A stretch of DNA of 64,000 bases from Trileptium ribeirensis (lineage: Eukaryota; Nematoda; Enoplea; Enoplida; Thoracostomopsidae), in the NCBI GenBank assembly GCA_030248225.1, contig JASANE010029025.1, positions 37,841-101,840 of the forward strand. The letters run 5' to 3'. The notes beneath the pieces were generated by a model. The model saw nothing but the letters and a program-made list of their open reading frames with translations. It did no database searches and was not told the DNA's origin. Below are positions 10,387-21,945 of the stretch, piece after piece; position 1 is the first letter of the stretch; the number at the start of each line of letters is the position of its first letter. The position numbers and the translations under genes are program-made.

Positions 10387-10808
10387 AATATATCATATTA
10401 AGAGTGAATTAGAAAAGAGTATGACACTTCCCTGCACGGGCATGTAAACACGTGTTTGATGATACGGGCGTTTTCGGCCTGTCCCCCCAAGTTTCCGAAA
10501 TGCACTGATGCCCCAGTTTCTGGGGGGGGGGTAGGTCGCACTCCCTAGCATTTGGGGGGGGGGGGTAGGTCGGACCCCCAATTTTTGGAGGGGGTCGGGC
10601 TATAGGCAAAAGCTACTGGTTCAACCGACCCCACAGAAATTGGGGGTCCGACCTACCCCCCTAAAAAATGGGGGGTCCGAGCTACCTCTCCCTAGAAACT
10701 GGGAAGGGGAGAGCAGGCCGAAACCGCCCGTATCATCAAACACGGGTTTACATGTGAGTGCAGGGAAATGTCATACTCTTGCCTAATGCACTCTTGATCA
10801 TATTAATA
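10387..10808. mobile_element. foldback (MITE-like) element with G/C runs
   Basis: Two arms of about 100 bp are near-perfect reverse complements, for example AGAGTATGACA near 10416 against TGTCATACTCT near 10769, and GTGTTTGATGATACGGGCG against its complement near 10725. The interior is built of subrepeats of the type GGGGTAGGTCGGACCCCCAATTTTTGG, also in inverted order about a centre near 10610. It contains runs of 9 and about 13 G on the plus strand, with shorter C runs opposite. The whole 420 bp can fold as one hairpin. It has no coding capacity. The ends are diffuse in AT-rich flanks and no target-site duplication is certain. Confidence 0.8.
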
Positions 10809-13416
10809 CTATTAGTTATTCATCGAAAAATATAGATTTCTTTATAGTCTGGTTATAGAGTTCCGGAATATATATCTGTTACGCGGCAGTTTTTCCATGA
10901 TTTCTAGTGAGCTCTGGAATCGTTTCATCGGTGCTAACAGCCGAAAAAAATCATACTATCTTACTGTCGCAAGTCACTACGCTTATTCCCCAAAAGAACT
11001 GTGTCCGGTCGGTGCTGGGAAATTACAATTTCCGCTTGAACTGCCCTCAACGGAAAAACTTAAAGTTGGAATATCCACTTTTTGAAATGTGGTACCAAAA
11101 ACGCATCGCGGTCGAGTCTCTGCTGAATATGTGCGTGTAAAGAAAATAGCGAAACGTAAACATATAAAATATAATGGCTCTGGGACATTGACCATTGAAG
11201 AACCCTCTCAGTGCATAAATACTATATTGTCTCCATCACGTAGGACTCTAACGTATTGTTTCAATAGAATTATAGTCTTTCCAAACTATGAACATAGCAA
11301 GTGACATATTTCAGATGTCCAGCAGATATTATATCAATTGGTGCAGGGTATCAAATGTTAGTACTAATGTATGTTGACTGCACTGTAAATCTGACCGCGA
11401 TTAAACCTAAACTTAAGCCAAACGTATCAAATTATACCACAAATCACCATCTGAAAGGTAACTGACACAATCTGGAAATATTCATTTGATAGCATCGCGA
11501 GTTCATGACGAGCCCTTGAAGATGAGTGTGACAATCATGCCACTCTACGTTATATACGTTGTGGGATGGCGCGGTCGATTTCTCCTTTAGATGTATCACT
11601 TTTAGGGTGTTATTGTGTATATCCTTGATCCTGGCAAACGCTAATCCAAAAAGATGACAACTGTAAGTAAACTTCAAAACGAAGCAGCTATCGACAGCCG
11701 ATTTTCGAAAATAGACGACGTGACCGCCCATGGCGCTACATAGATATTTATCATCCATTTACTTAACTTTTGCGGAAATATATCTATACATATTAAGTCA
11801 ATACGCCAGATTTTGCAGAACAGACGACGTGACTGCCCAAGGAGCCACTTGGATATACCGTTTGCGGTTCTTCTGCAGAAATATATACTAAGTGAAATGT
11901 ATAAATTTCGCTGCCAATATCAAATTTGTATTATACTTAATTACGTAGTGTGATCTTCAATGGCATGTAATATAATTTAAGAATGCATTATTGCGACAAC
12001 TATAATATAGAAGCAGATTGACCGATTTGACTGATTATTTTTCTATTTGATCTTTTTAAGAGTTGTCATATTCATATAATTGCATTTGTATATAACTCTA
12101 ACTCCTGAGGAGCGAGTGTTAAAGAAACTCTCTTTTTAGCCTGAAATGCAATATGATAAGTAATTTTGCAACTTGATTTGATTTGGTGGTTCAATTTTAC
12201 TGAAATTTTCACAAAGAAAATTACTTAACTAGTTTTCATATACAACAAACACTATGTTCGCAATATTTCTGGCACAATTAACGATTAACGATGTAAGAGC
12301 ATATTCGGGCCAAAATCAACTCAAGTTCTGGTCTATTTTGGACAACGTGGTAATACATTTAACATATTTGCCTAAAATTTAAACAACGACTTGATTTTCA
12401 TTTAATCAAATATAAATTCTTAAAGTTGTATTGAAACTTCCAGCAATCGCCAAAACACAACCTCTGTTAATTTTCACGAAATTTTATGAAAAAATGGCAA
12501 ACAAAACGCAAGCTTCATAGGGTTCAGAGTCATTGTTAGAATTGAAATGGAAGAATCAATCTCTGATCTGAACACACCTGACTTTATACATATACGTCCA
12601 AAATATTTTCAATTGTGTCAACGTACTTGAGAATACCGCTACTATATACAGCACCTGAATACAGTAAATGTATTACTGTCAAAACACATAAACCCATATG
12701 TGAAAAACAACAAAATAATACGCCGCAAGCAGCTATTTCAGCAGTATGATACAGCAGCAATTTATACAATGATGGCATGCTATAAATCGAGATCATTTTG
12801 TCAATTTATTTCCACCAAAAATTGCTATGAAAGAAGCAAAACGATGTATTTTGAATATGGCATAGATTTACCAAGTAAAGCATTTAAGCTTTAACGAATA
12901 TATGTAAGGCTATATAGCAAGTAGAAAAGTTACTCATTTGCGAACATCCACTGCTTTTTAGGTCAATACATTTTGAAACACTTTTTATTGAGACATACGT
13001 TGGCCTAAAATTGCCAACTAAACTCAAATTCTTATAACGCTAATTAATTGAAAATTCCAAACAATTGCAGCGTGAATTGTTAGAGGATGCTAGGTAAACT
13101 GGGTAAAGTAGCCAGGATATCTGATTAGAGGAGGCCATTTTTCAAAACTCAAAATGTTGGTATTACCTGCAGCATAACGTTGTCCATTGGGGCCAACCCC
13201 GTTGGGTCGGATCTTCTGACTCCTTATTTACTGAGGGTTACGTCTATCAAAAAACATTGTATGTTGATTGTACGCACCGGATTTGTCAACATTAGCTGTC
13301 GTAGTCAAACAGAAATACTTAACCAAGTCAAGGAAATAAAGCTAGTTTTGTGTAAATGGGTCCAGAACTGGACCCAGAATTCTGTCACAATAATGAGGGA
13401 ACTGAGTTGTTACCAA
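10809..13416. other. gene-poor stretch
   Basis: AT-rich DNA with short frames. A 104-codon minus-strand frame at 11444-11758 has several cysteines, and a similar stretch recurs about 110 bp upstream of it (GACGACGTGACYGCCCA at about 11713 and 11823). I could not match it to a family. Nothing else was recognised. Confidence 0.4.
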
Positions 13417-13961
13417 TCAATTAGTTGTTGTAGGCGAACAACAGAATGGTGTCGGAGGTTTCAAACTGGACAGAAACATCAAAAACGGTACCGAGATGGG
13501 AATGTTGGTGATTATTACATCGATCAGAGTTGATGGGCAACGCGGCTTAAGCCGGATTGGCTCCCGGATTAGTTGAAATAAACATTTACAAAACGTGATT
13601 CTTGTAAGCTGTTTTCGGCAAACTGTTGTAGTAGCTGTTGTGCACCAGCAGGCATATTCGCTATTCAGGTCGCCTATAATTAAAAATCTGAGTTTATCCA
13701 AGTATGATGGCCGTGGATTACCTAGCTGATAGATTAAAAAGTAGCGTATCCTAAGCTGGCAGCTTTAGAAGCTGGGCAACAAACAAGTTTAATTTGACCA
13801 GGAGCCAGCCTGAACCGCAATTTTTGTTGATCTTCGTATCCGGGTAATTGTTGGGTTTCGTTATAATAAATATTGACGCTGCCTCTATGAGTAATGCAAT
13901 CTTTTCTCATAAAGCTATAGCCACGAATTGATTTGGAGGGGTCCTGTATATCACTATTCAA
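13417..13961 (-). pseudogene. LINE endonuclease-domain fragment (CR1/Jockey-like)
   Basis: Two adjacent minus-strand frames together resemble the apurinic-type endonuclease of non-LTR retrotransposons. The upstream frame (13734-13961) reads GYSFMRKDCITHRGSVNIYYN, the usual G-x-x-x-x-R-x-D...RGG-V-x-I-Y-Y block. The downstream frame (13417-13701) reads FLIIGDLNSEY, containing the catalytic GDLN, followed by LIREPIRL...STLIDVIITNIP, the Q-L-x-x-x-P-T-R...S-x-x-L-D-x-x-x-T-N segment. Frameshifts separate them and no reverse transcriptase follows, so this is a short dead fragment. The resemblance is by motif and is not a database match. Confidence 0.72.
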
Positions 13962-14875
13962 AAAGATCTGACCAAGTTTTTATGAGCGAGAGCTTTAGCA
14001 ACCGCAATGTACAAACATACACTACCAGAATCGGCGCTAGTACTCGAGCGGTCTGTATATCATTGTTCAAAAAGTTTCGACAGAAGCTTTATGAGTGGGA
14101 GTATTGGCAACGGCACTGTACGAAAATACACAACGAAAATCGGCTCTCGTACCTGAGGGTTCTACGAAGTTTTGTATATCTGTCTTCAAAAGGATTTGAC
14201 AATAACTTTATGAGTGGTAGCATTGGTAACCACAAAGTGCAGACATACACATCAAGAATCGGCGCTAATACGTGAGGCGGCTACGATGTTTTGTATATCA
14301 CTGTTCAAAAAGAATTGATAAAGACTTAATGAGTGGGTGCATTGGCAATCTTAATGTGCAAACACACACAACCAGAACCGGCGCTAGTACGTGAGGGGTC
14401 TACGAAGTTATGTATATCATTGCTCAAAAAGATTTGACAAAGACTTTATAACTGGGAGGATTTGCAACCACAATGTGCAAACACGCACAACCAGAACCGG
14501 CGCTAGTACGTCAGGGGTCTACGAAGTTTTATATATCATTGCTCAAAAAGGTTTGACAAAGACTTTATGAGTACGAAAATTGGTAACCTCAATGTGCAAT
14601 CATATACAACCAGAAACGGCGCTAGTACGTGGGCGGTCTACGAAGTTTTGTATATCACTGTTCGAAAAGGTTTGACAAAGACTTTATGAGTGAGAGGATT
14701 GGCAACCACAATGTGCAAACACACATAACCAGAACCGTGCTAGTATGTGAGGGGTGTACGAAGTTTTGTATATGACTGATTAAAAAGATTTGACAAAAAC
14801 TTTATGAGTGGGACGTAACATTGGCAAGCGCCACGTGCAAAAATACACAACCAGAACTGCGCTAGTACGTGAGTG
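13938..14875 (+). repeat. ~119-bp tandem repeat, about eight units
   Basis: Units carry GGTCTACGAAGTTTTGTATATC, TTCAAAAAGATTTGACAAAG, TTTATGAGTGGGAG, ATTGGCAACC and CCAGAACCGGCGCTAGTACG in fixed order. The period is about 118-121 bp. The first two units are the most diverged. A ninth unit lies at 15557-15692 beyond an insertion. Confidence 0.88.
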
Positions 14876-15556
14876 TGTCGTTTTACCACGGCTCGTTCTG
14901 AAGTCGAACGGTGGAACCGCTAACGGCCTGAAGACGGCCCAACAGACGGCTCAAAGCATGGGCAATGGCAAATTTAAGACTGAAGAAGCTCCTCTTACTA
15001 CAATATTAATTTAATATTCGCTAATACACTTCAGCAATTGTGCAAAAATCAGTTCGTATTTGAAGAAAAGGCTGACAATAGCAAAACCGTACTCTATTTG
15101 GTGCTGGGCCACGACAGCTTTGAGGTCTATCATTAAACATTGACGCATACTTAGTTTAATAATAAACATATATATCATGTGCATAAATTTAACAATCATA
15201 TCATAGCTGGTATAAAATCCTTGCATGTTGGTTATAGATGATTATATATGCATAAAAAGTTCCAGTTAGTGGGGTTTATAATATACTTGCTATGCAGTGG
15301 TAAACGTATAGACCACAGCAGGCCAAGCGACGCACCCTAACTGCGGACCAACGACTTTGCCAACTATCAATGGCAGAAAATTCTTAATGGTCGCTGGCCG
15401 GCAGATTTGCTGCCGTTAACGGACGGTAAATTGTCGACGGCCGCCAGTTGGCTGACGACCAGCCATCGGCCAACGGCCGAGACAATCTTCGTCTGGACGG
15501 CCGTTGACCGGTTGTTTAACAGCCGGCCGATGGCTTTCACAGCCGTTGGCCAACAC
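14876..15556. mobile_element. insertion splitting the 119-bp array, GGCCG-rich ends
   Basis: About 680 bp of unrelated sequence lies between unit 8 and unit 9 of the tandem repeat. The left end (ACGGCTCGTTCTGAAG...GACGGCCCAACAGACGGC) and right end (about 15380-15550) are GC-rich with repeated GGCCG/CGGCC words, while the middle is AT-rich. No coding region or clean terminal inverted repeats were seen. Interruption of an otherwise regular array supports insertion, but the class is unknown. Confidence 0.5.
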
Positions 15557-15692
15557 TTCGTGAGGGGTCTACGAAGTTTTGTATATCACTGTTCAAAAAA
15601 GATTTGACAAAGATTTTATGATTCGGAGCGTTGGAAACCACAATGTACATATATATATATACAACTATAACCGGCGCTAGTATGTGAGGGGT
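15557..15692 (+). repeat. ninth unit of the ~119-bp tandem repeat
   Basis: GAGGGGTCTACGAAGTTTTG onward matches the array at 13938-14875, with a TA-microsatellite expansion inside and the CCGGCGCTAGTA block at its end. Confidence 0.85.
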
Positions 15693-17631
15693 CTGCCAAA
15701 CTGTGGTGTATATTTACATATATGGTGTAAATTTTATATTTAAATACTTTTCTTTTCTCGGGCTTTTGCGCTTTGAAGCCAACATTGTTATATTGTCTAA
15801 GCGTTTGTGTTTATGTGTTTCCACACTAATTTTATGTTATTAAAGATCAAGCACAATGAATTTGCACTTTATTGCCACAAAGTCATCAGGTGAGGCACAC
15901 TATATCAAACATTTCAAGAACTTACAGAGTGTCTTTTCCGGAAACTAATTGAAACACTAATCTGCGCGACGTCATAAAAAAGTTCAAAAATGTGAGGAGC
16001 CCATGTTTTCGACAGCTCACCGCGATCAGGCTGTAGCCGGATCTTAACGCCGACACTGTACGCTATACCTAACACGCTTTTATCAATCGACGAACTAAGG
16101 AAATTCGTTGGATTTGGAGGGCATGGTCCTCATGCCCCCACTGGCTTCGCCATTGCCTAAATTTGGAAACGACGTACTAATTATGCGGCGAACTGCTCAG
16201 CGGCCGATCAACGCTATTGGATAAAGGTTTTACCATGTAGCGAACGGCTTTATTGTACAAAGATTCTAGTTCCTCCAACCGAATTAAGAAGACAAAATGT
16301 AAAAACGATTCACCTGTTGACTGCAGAACCATATCACACCGCAACATATCACAGCGGAGGAATTAGAAATATAGGTGCGAACGATAGCTATGAAAAGAGT
16401 TTCAATTAACGTATTAAAAGTAGTGTCAATTCGAATTTGCTTTCACAGGAAATGATCCACCGCGTTCTGAAAATAACTTACGTTGTATCTTTGTATTCGG
16501 GTGATGATCTACTATGGTGAACTTTGTGAACAATAACGTTTTTAAAACAGAGGAACATAAAACAGGTTTGGACTCAGTATATTGTATATACATATATTGG
16601 ACCTCACACCTGCCGATACGGGTGGCACATTTGATATATATATCTATATCCACACACATGTATATATGCCGAAAAAAATAACTTCAAATACTCCCAACAA
16701 CCATAGCTTGTATCATTTAATTAAAATCACATAGCTAGTGCAAATAGTTTAGCTAGACTTAGCTTTCAATTTTTACAGCTCAGCAACGGATGGCCGGATA
16801 GGTTTCACCGATGGCGCAAAATATTTCTGTTGGAACTAAAGTGTAGATACATATTTATACATTTACACCTTGTCATTTCTACTGTTAATCTATTTTGGTC
16901 ATTTGACATTTTGGAAACTTTATAATATTATTTGCAACAAGAGTATGGGTGGAATGATTCGCCATTTTTACTGAAGTTGCTTTTAGTACAATGCTACTTA
17001 GGTTTTGTGTGTAAGTGATCATACATTTGACTGCACTAGCACGTGTTCGTGAACGATAATTGTTGAATTATAATTTAAAATTGACATCTACCAACAGTTC
17101 TAATAAGGATTTTCGGTATCACTGGCACGAAAAAGCAGCTAATGTGAAATCTATAATTTGTGATATAAGAGGCGACCTCATCCAGTTTCGTTTTTAATAT
17201 TTTTTCGATGGGCCCGGTGTTCCAGCCTTGTGCAAATTTCGTTCAAAAGTTAAGCGAAGTGCTTTGATGCTTTTGTCTATACGCCACATTAGCATAAGTC
17301 AACTAACCTAATGTCTTACTACGTAAAATAAAAGCTAACTTAATAATCTTATTTGAACAAAAATGTTATTGTTCAGAAGTTTTTTGATAACATAGCATAG
17401 ATGTTGATGCAATAAATACCAGATCTGTGTTAACGACACCAATTGGAGTTCTGTTGTTGTATTACTAACACCGATGAATTTATAGACAGATATAATTCAA
17501 ATTTGACATAAACCTATAACTGGCTTAGAAGTATTGTTAAAAATTGTCAACGTGCGTTTGTGTCTAATATACGTTAGGAAAGCCGTCTTGAGCCACCTTT
17601 ACAGCACGATAAACGCAGCTACCTAACGATC
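15693..17631. other. no gene recognised
   Basis: AT-rich sequence with short frames only. No repeat or motif could be supported. Confidence 0.4.
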
Positions 17632-17840
17632 TTTACTGCGGCCCATGTCACCTTTAGGGGCCGGACGTTATAACGTTAGAAAAAAGAACAGCTAAAAGAG
17701 CCCCCGACTTGGGCTTAGGCTTAGTACATGGCTCATATATAGACCTTAGCTTAGGCTGAGACTAAGGCTTAGGCTTAGTATTTCGAGAACGACATAGCAT
17801 GCATTTCACTTCCGCCCCTAAAGGTCACATTGGCCTTTAC
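17632..17840. mobile_element. small MITE-like inverted-repeat element with TTAGGC-like core
   Basis: The left end CCATGTCACCTTTAGGGGCC and the right end CCGCCCCTAAAGGTCACATTGG are imperfect inverted repeats of about 28 bp. The 150-bp interior has repeated GGCTTAGGCTTAG strings at about 17708 and 17765. A related run in the opposite sense (GCCTAAGCCTTATCC...) occurs at about 40857. The size fits a non-autonomous DNA element. The target site is unclear. Confidence 0.5.
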
Positions 17841-18177
17841 TACCATGGTCTGTTAATTTACAGCACCAAACTAGGACAACGCAACACACAGTCTGCTTTG
17901 CTTCACTCTGCTCACTTTATAGACTGTTTGAAATAAGACCAAAGTGTGCGCTTTAATTTAATTTAGGCTAAACTATATGGTGTTCATAATCAGATAAACT
18001 ACACAAAAGTTGGAAGCTTTGTTTATTGCCACTGGAAACACGGATTGACCGATTGATATCGAGTTGTAAAAAAGTTAAGTTGTACTGAAATGTTATACAG
18101 ACAAACATTTTACTAGTCCACAGGTTTTATGAGACTGCGACACCATGTTTGGAAATCACTGGGAAATTTCGTTATTC
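17841..18177. other. spacer before the LTR retrotransposon
   Basis: No feature recognised. Confidence 0.4.
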
Positions 18178-18430
18178 TGTACCAGAAATCGAAGAGTCAT
18201 TTGAACATTGATGTGTCCTTGGTTATCCAAATTTATGCAAAAGAAGTTTGCTTATGCAAAATACCTGGTTCTAAGCCTATATAAGCAATTTGCTTTCATG
18301 CTTCTGCGTTACAGTTTTTAACGTTTGCCGTTGTTTCGACAACGTTTTCCTGCCTCAAGCAGGCCGTTGTTGTTCCGTTGATTGTTGTTGGTTGTTCATT
18401 ATTAAGATTTTTTTCCTTTCATCCTCCACA
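18178..18430 (+). repeat. 5' LTR
   Basis: Begins TGTACCAGAAATCG and ends CATCCTCCACA (TG...CA). It aligns along its length with 23188-23430, including ATATAAGCARTTTRCTTTCATGCTTC and the ACGTYTGCCG block. ATATAAG near 18278 could serve as the TATA element. Confidence 0.82.
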
Positions 18431-18432
18431 TT

Positions 18433-18448
18433 TGGTGAACCCGACGTC
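18433..18448 (+). other. primer-binding site, tRNA-Trp-like
   Basis: TGGTGAACCCGACGTC lies just inside the 5' LTR. It differs by one base from the TGGTGACCCCGACGT string expected for a tRNA-Trp primer as used by CsRn1-type elements. The family assignment is from knowledge. Confidence 0.65.
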
Positions 18449-18466
18449 TCCTGATCGACGCCCAAC

Positions 18467-19340
18467 ATGTCGACATCGCGGGGCGGTGGATCTCTTCTAG
18501 GTCGTCAGAAGCAATAGAAGAGTGACAAAAAAACTGTAACCAAAACATTGAATTGATTCCGACAGCGGACGAAGATTGGTTGAAACTTGATGTTTGATCT
18601 TGATTAATTGATGGTTAAAACAAACTGGAAATTAAGCCTAGCATATGGAACATAGTGGAACAGCAGTTCAAGCCACGGTAATCGCGGCCGCTTCCTGCCT
18701 CCGTTTCGTAGTTAATTCACGACCCATGAAATGACACAATAACGGTCAATCTATGATTACGTTGTGGATTTTCTTGTCCCAGAGCAAGAAACCGAGGTGC
18801 GCAATGTCTGTCCATCGACAGAACGGCTATGCGACTTGTTATGTTAGCAATTGATCAAACGAGTGGCAACGTCGGAACAAAATCGTTTACAATACCTCTT
18901 TAACATCGAAGAACTAGGCGAACATACTTCAGCACAACTGCTCCCGGGTATGTCGACGGCCACGCTAGACGGATTCATTCTGCGACAGCTATTTACTCAT
19001 CAACTGCCACCTAGTGTACAACTAGTTGTGGCAACTGCGGATGATCAATATAAAGTGACGCTATAGCCTCTGTGGCTGACCGCATATTAAAAATAGCGCA
19101 ACTGACACTTTCAGCAAATACGGTGACAGTTAAATCCAAATAAGACTGATTGACAGCTTCGATAGACGAGCTCTGTCGAGAAGTTGAGCGGCTTCGTATG
19201 ATTGCGCGCCGAAACCACAGCCGCAATAAGGACAATCGTAACTCTGAGAGTCCGACGGGCCATGGAACAAGTTGCTTGTTTCATCGTCGGTTTTGGTAAT
19301 GCTGCAAGAAAGTGCACCGCCCCTTGTTTTTCGAGGAAAA
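18467..19340 (+). pseudogene. gag remnant with frameshifted CHCC zinc knuckle
   Basis: An ATG at 18467 starts MSTSRGGGSLLGRQKQ and then stops. The best-preserved gag block is at 18851-19066 (IKRVATSEQNRLQYLFNIEELGE...LRQLFTHQLPPSVQLVVATADD), a capsid-type segment characteristic of CsRn1-like Gag. The zinc knuckle at about 19270-19332 reads CLFHRRF in one frame and GNAARKCTAPC in the next, so a C-x3-H...C-x3-C knuckle is present but split by a one-base shift. It cannot give an intact protein. Confidence 0.78.
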
Positions 19341-19589
19341 CGAGGCGGCCGAGCAGTAACGGCGCTGATTACTCGGTCCGGTAGCTTAAGTCGTCAGCAC
19401 TATTGTTTTGATGTCAGAAACGTTGACACAATATAAGGCGGAGAGTCAAGCAACGACAAGCTGTGGTCTACTTGCCAACGATAGTGGAGTCAAGGTCTCA
19501 TCAGCTACTCAACAGCGGGTGTCGGAGTATTCCATTTTTCGGCTTGGAATGTGGACACAACAAATCACAAACAGCGCGATTGTTCCGCT

Positions 19590-19890
19590 GAGACGGCGCA
19601 CAATTTCTGGGCGATACATGTTCTCAAGTCAGCCTCATCAGTTTGCCTACTTCTGGTCGTAGGCAACATAAAACAGATGTCAGTTTTTTGCTGCTAACAA
19701 AACGCCGATTACTACTTATAGCCAACTTTCTGTCACGCTGGATTTTTTGTCTGAAACGGGCAATTGGCAGGAAGTGCATTATTGCTGACACTGAGTCTTC
19801 TATAATAGGTGCATTCCTTCTACTGCATTTAGACCTCTTGTCCGATATACGTCGAAGCTGTCTACGCGATGGCCTTTTATGCATATGACC
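19590..19890 (+). pseudogene. retroviral-type aspartic protease remnant
   Basis: The plus-strand reading gives FLGDTCSQVSLI, the D-T-G active-site block with Gly replaced by Cys. It is followed by SGRRQHKTDVSFL, and by the IIADTESSIIGAFLLLHLDLLSDIRR segment, which matches the second conserved I-I-G-x-D-F/L part of retrotransposon proteases. The changed active site and nearby stops mark it as dead. Confidence 0.75.
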
Positions 19891-20029
19891 GTTTTGGCCC
19901 ATTCTGTCGAGTGAAAGGAGTCAATATCATAAGTATTTAACACTCTCCGTTTTCTAACGCTCATTAGGCTACCATGACAAAGTCAACTTCAGTTGTCAAT
20001 CCTTCAATACAGCTCGTGACGCCAGTGAA

Positions 20030-20770
20030 ACATGCAACGCTTGGGAGTTTACCACATTGATACCAAACGAAAACCGGAGTTTACTTGTCCTCGACAACTG
20101 TGCGGTGACAAGCTGAAAACGGTAAGGCAAGAATATGACTACATGTTGGAGCTCGGTATAATTCGGCCGTTGTCCAGTTCCTGGTCAGCCCTGCATATAG
20201 AACCAAAGAAAACTCTTGACTTGCGTTCATGTGGAGATTTTCGTGTGCTTAATAACATAACTGCACCGCGTCGCATCGTTACATAATTCCACCCATGCAT
20301 GATTTTAGGGCGAAATTTCACAGCAAAACAATTTTCCTACATAGTCATAGTGCGAGGGTATCAACAAATCCCAGAAAACATACCGAAGGTGGCTATCACG
20401 ACTCCTTTTAGGTTAATTCGAGTTCATCCACATGTTTTAGTACTCCAACGCTGCACAGACCTTCCCGCGATGCAGTTGACGGCACTGTTCGTGGGCTGGA
20501 TTGCTTTTAGAGAACATCGTCGACATACTGATAGCCAGTTCTTCGGCTCATCAGAACAACACTGACATCTGTTATGTTTTCCAGAGCCAAGCTGGCCATG
20601 GCTACGAAGTCAACCTAGCCAAATTCGAGTTCGGAGTAAATGAATTATGGTTCTTGGAACATCATGTCTCAAAACATGGTATTCAACCTCATCAAGAAAT
20701 GGTTAAAACAATCAATGATTTTTCACAACCTACGGGTAAGAAGAAGCTGCAAAAGTCTTTGGGATCGTGA
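20030..20770 (+). pseudogene. reverse transcriptase remnant
   Basis: Fragments in successive frames follow Gypsy RT order: YHIDTKRKPEF, then MLELGIIRPLSSSWSALHI with EPKKT, CGDFRVLNNITAP, then RGYQQIPENIPKVAITTPF, then ENIVDILIASSSAHQN, and finally NLAKFEFGVNELWFLEHHVS with HGIQP. In the usual Y-x-D-D catalytic box this copy has NIVD, so the first aspartate is lost. Several frameshifts and stops separate the blocks. Confidence 0.85.
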
Positions 20771-21290
20771 ATTTCATATGTCGCGCTTTTCGTACATTTT
20801 GCAGCCATTAACAGTAATGCTCCGTGGTAAACTCAAGTGGAAACTAAATTGGACTTGATGGTGCAGCCAAAGCGTTAACCGAAATCAAACGTGCGATCGC
20901 AGAGGTTAGTGTCCTATTACATCCGGTACCTGACGCACAGATCTGTTTAATAACGGACGCATCTGACATTGCCGTTGGCGCTGACCTGCAACAGTTAATA
21001 GATGGAGAATGACGTCCCCTCTCGTCTTTTCACGATCGTTGAAACCAACAGAGACTCGGTACAGCACATTCGGCCGCGAACTACTAGCTATTTACTTAGT
21101 TATACGATATTTTCGTCACACTTGTATGTGCCTATATTCCATAAACAGCTCACGTTTGCACTCGACGACCACTCTGCCTTTGATATGGGAAAATCACCAT
21201 ATTGCATTCATCGCTGAATTTACCTCAGACTTCCGGCACGTAGCCGGTTTCTTTAAATGCTTTTCCCAAGTCACAGCTTAGTTTTCGAAA
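20771..21290 (+). pseudogene. RNase H remnant
   Basis: KALTEIKRAIAEVSVLLHPVPDAQICLITDASDIAVGADLQQ (about 20866-20997) contains the T-D-A-S-x-x-A-V-G-A block. RYSTFGRELLAIYLVIRYFRH with its conserved E follows in another frame, then the AEFTSDFRHVAG segment. The order and spacing fit Ty3/Gypsy RNase H. Broken by frameshifts. Confidence 0.8.
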
Positions 21291-21449
21291 AGCTTGGATA
21301 GTTACAGGACGATAGTGAAATCAAAGAGCTGTGGCAGTCGGCTGCTCTCAAGGTGCTAAAAGTAAGACTGCTCCATGAGCCGCACATATCTGGTGCCACA
21401 TTTCCACTCCAAACATTCGTCCTGTCGTACCAGAGCCATTGCGCCGTTA

Positions 21450-21945
21450 GGTATTTGCATCAATACACAACTTGTCTCACCCGGGCATCCGAACAATTCA
21501 GCGTTTGATTGCTGATCGCAGACCGTTTTGTCTGGCATACAATGAATAAGGGTGTACGTGATTGGGCGCATAGATGCCTCCAATAACAGCACATCAAAAT
21601 ATCGCAGCACACGAAGTCACTATCTGGGAATTTCAAAAGACCTGACCGCCCATTTGGAAGTATCCATATCGACAACGTCGATGCCTGCCCCGTCATATGA
21701 GCAACTGTATATTTCTAACTATCATGGACAATTTTAGGCACTGGTCTAAGGGTTTCACGTATCAGTGAAATTATACCCAGACTATTGCAGGCGCACTCCT
21801 CGCTTCATTGATAGCGCAGTACGGTATTCCAACCACAATTACCCCTCATCGCGGCGGGCAGTTTTGTGGTCGTTTTTTCAAGAAGCTTACTCATAACTGC
21901 TTACGATGCTTCAGACAATGGCATGGTATAGTGTTTGCATCGTCA
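21450..21945 (+). pseudogene. integrase remnant (zinc-binding and catalytic parts)
   Basis: HNLSHPGIRTIQRLIADR at about 21468 is the H-x-x-x-H-P-G start of the HHCC domain. It continues across frameshifts through a W-A-H-R-C-L-Q segment to the second Cys pair region. IHIDNVDACP near 21665 corresponds to the first catalytic aspartate block. The remaining catalytic residues cannot be followed reliably. Confidence 0.7.

Noticed and set aside
15407..15607. 66-codon frame in the GGCCG-rich insertion
   Set aside because: Composition-driven open frame with no family resemblance, running into the 119-bp repeat.
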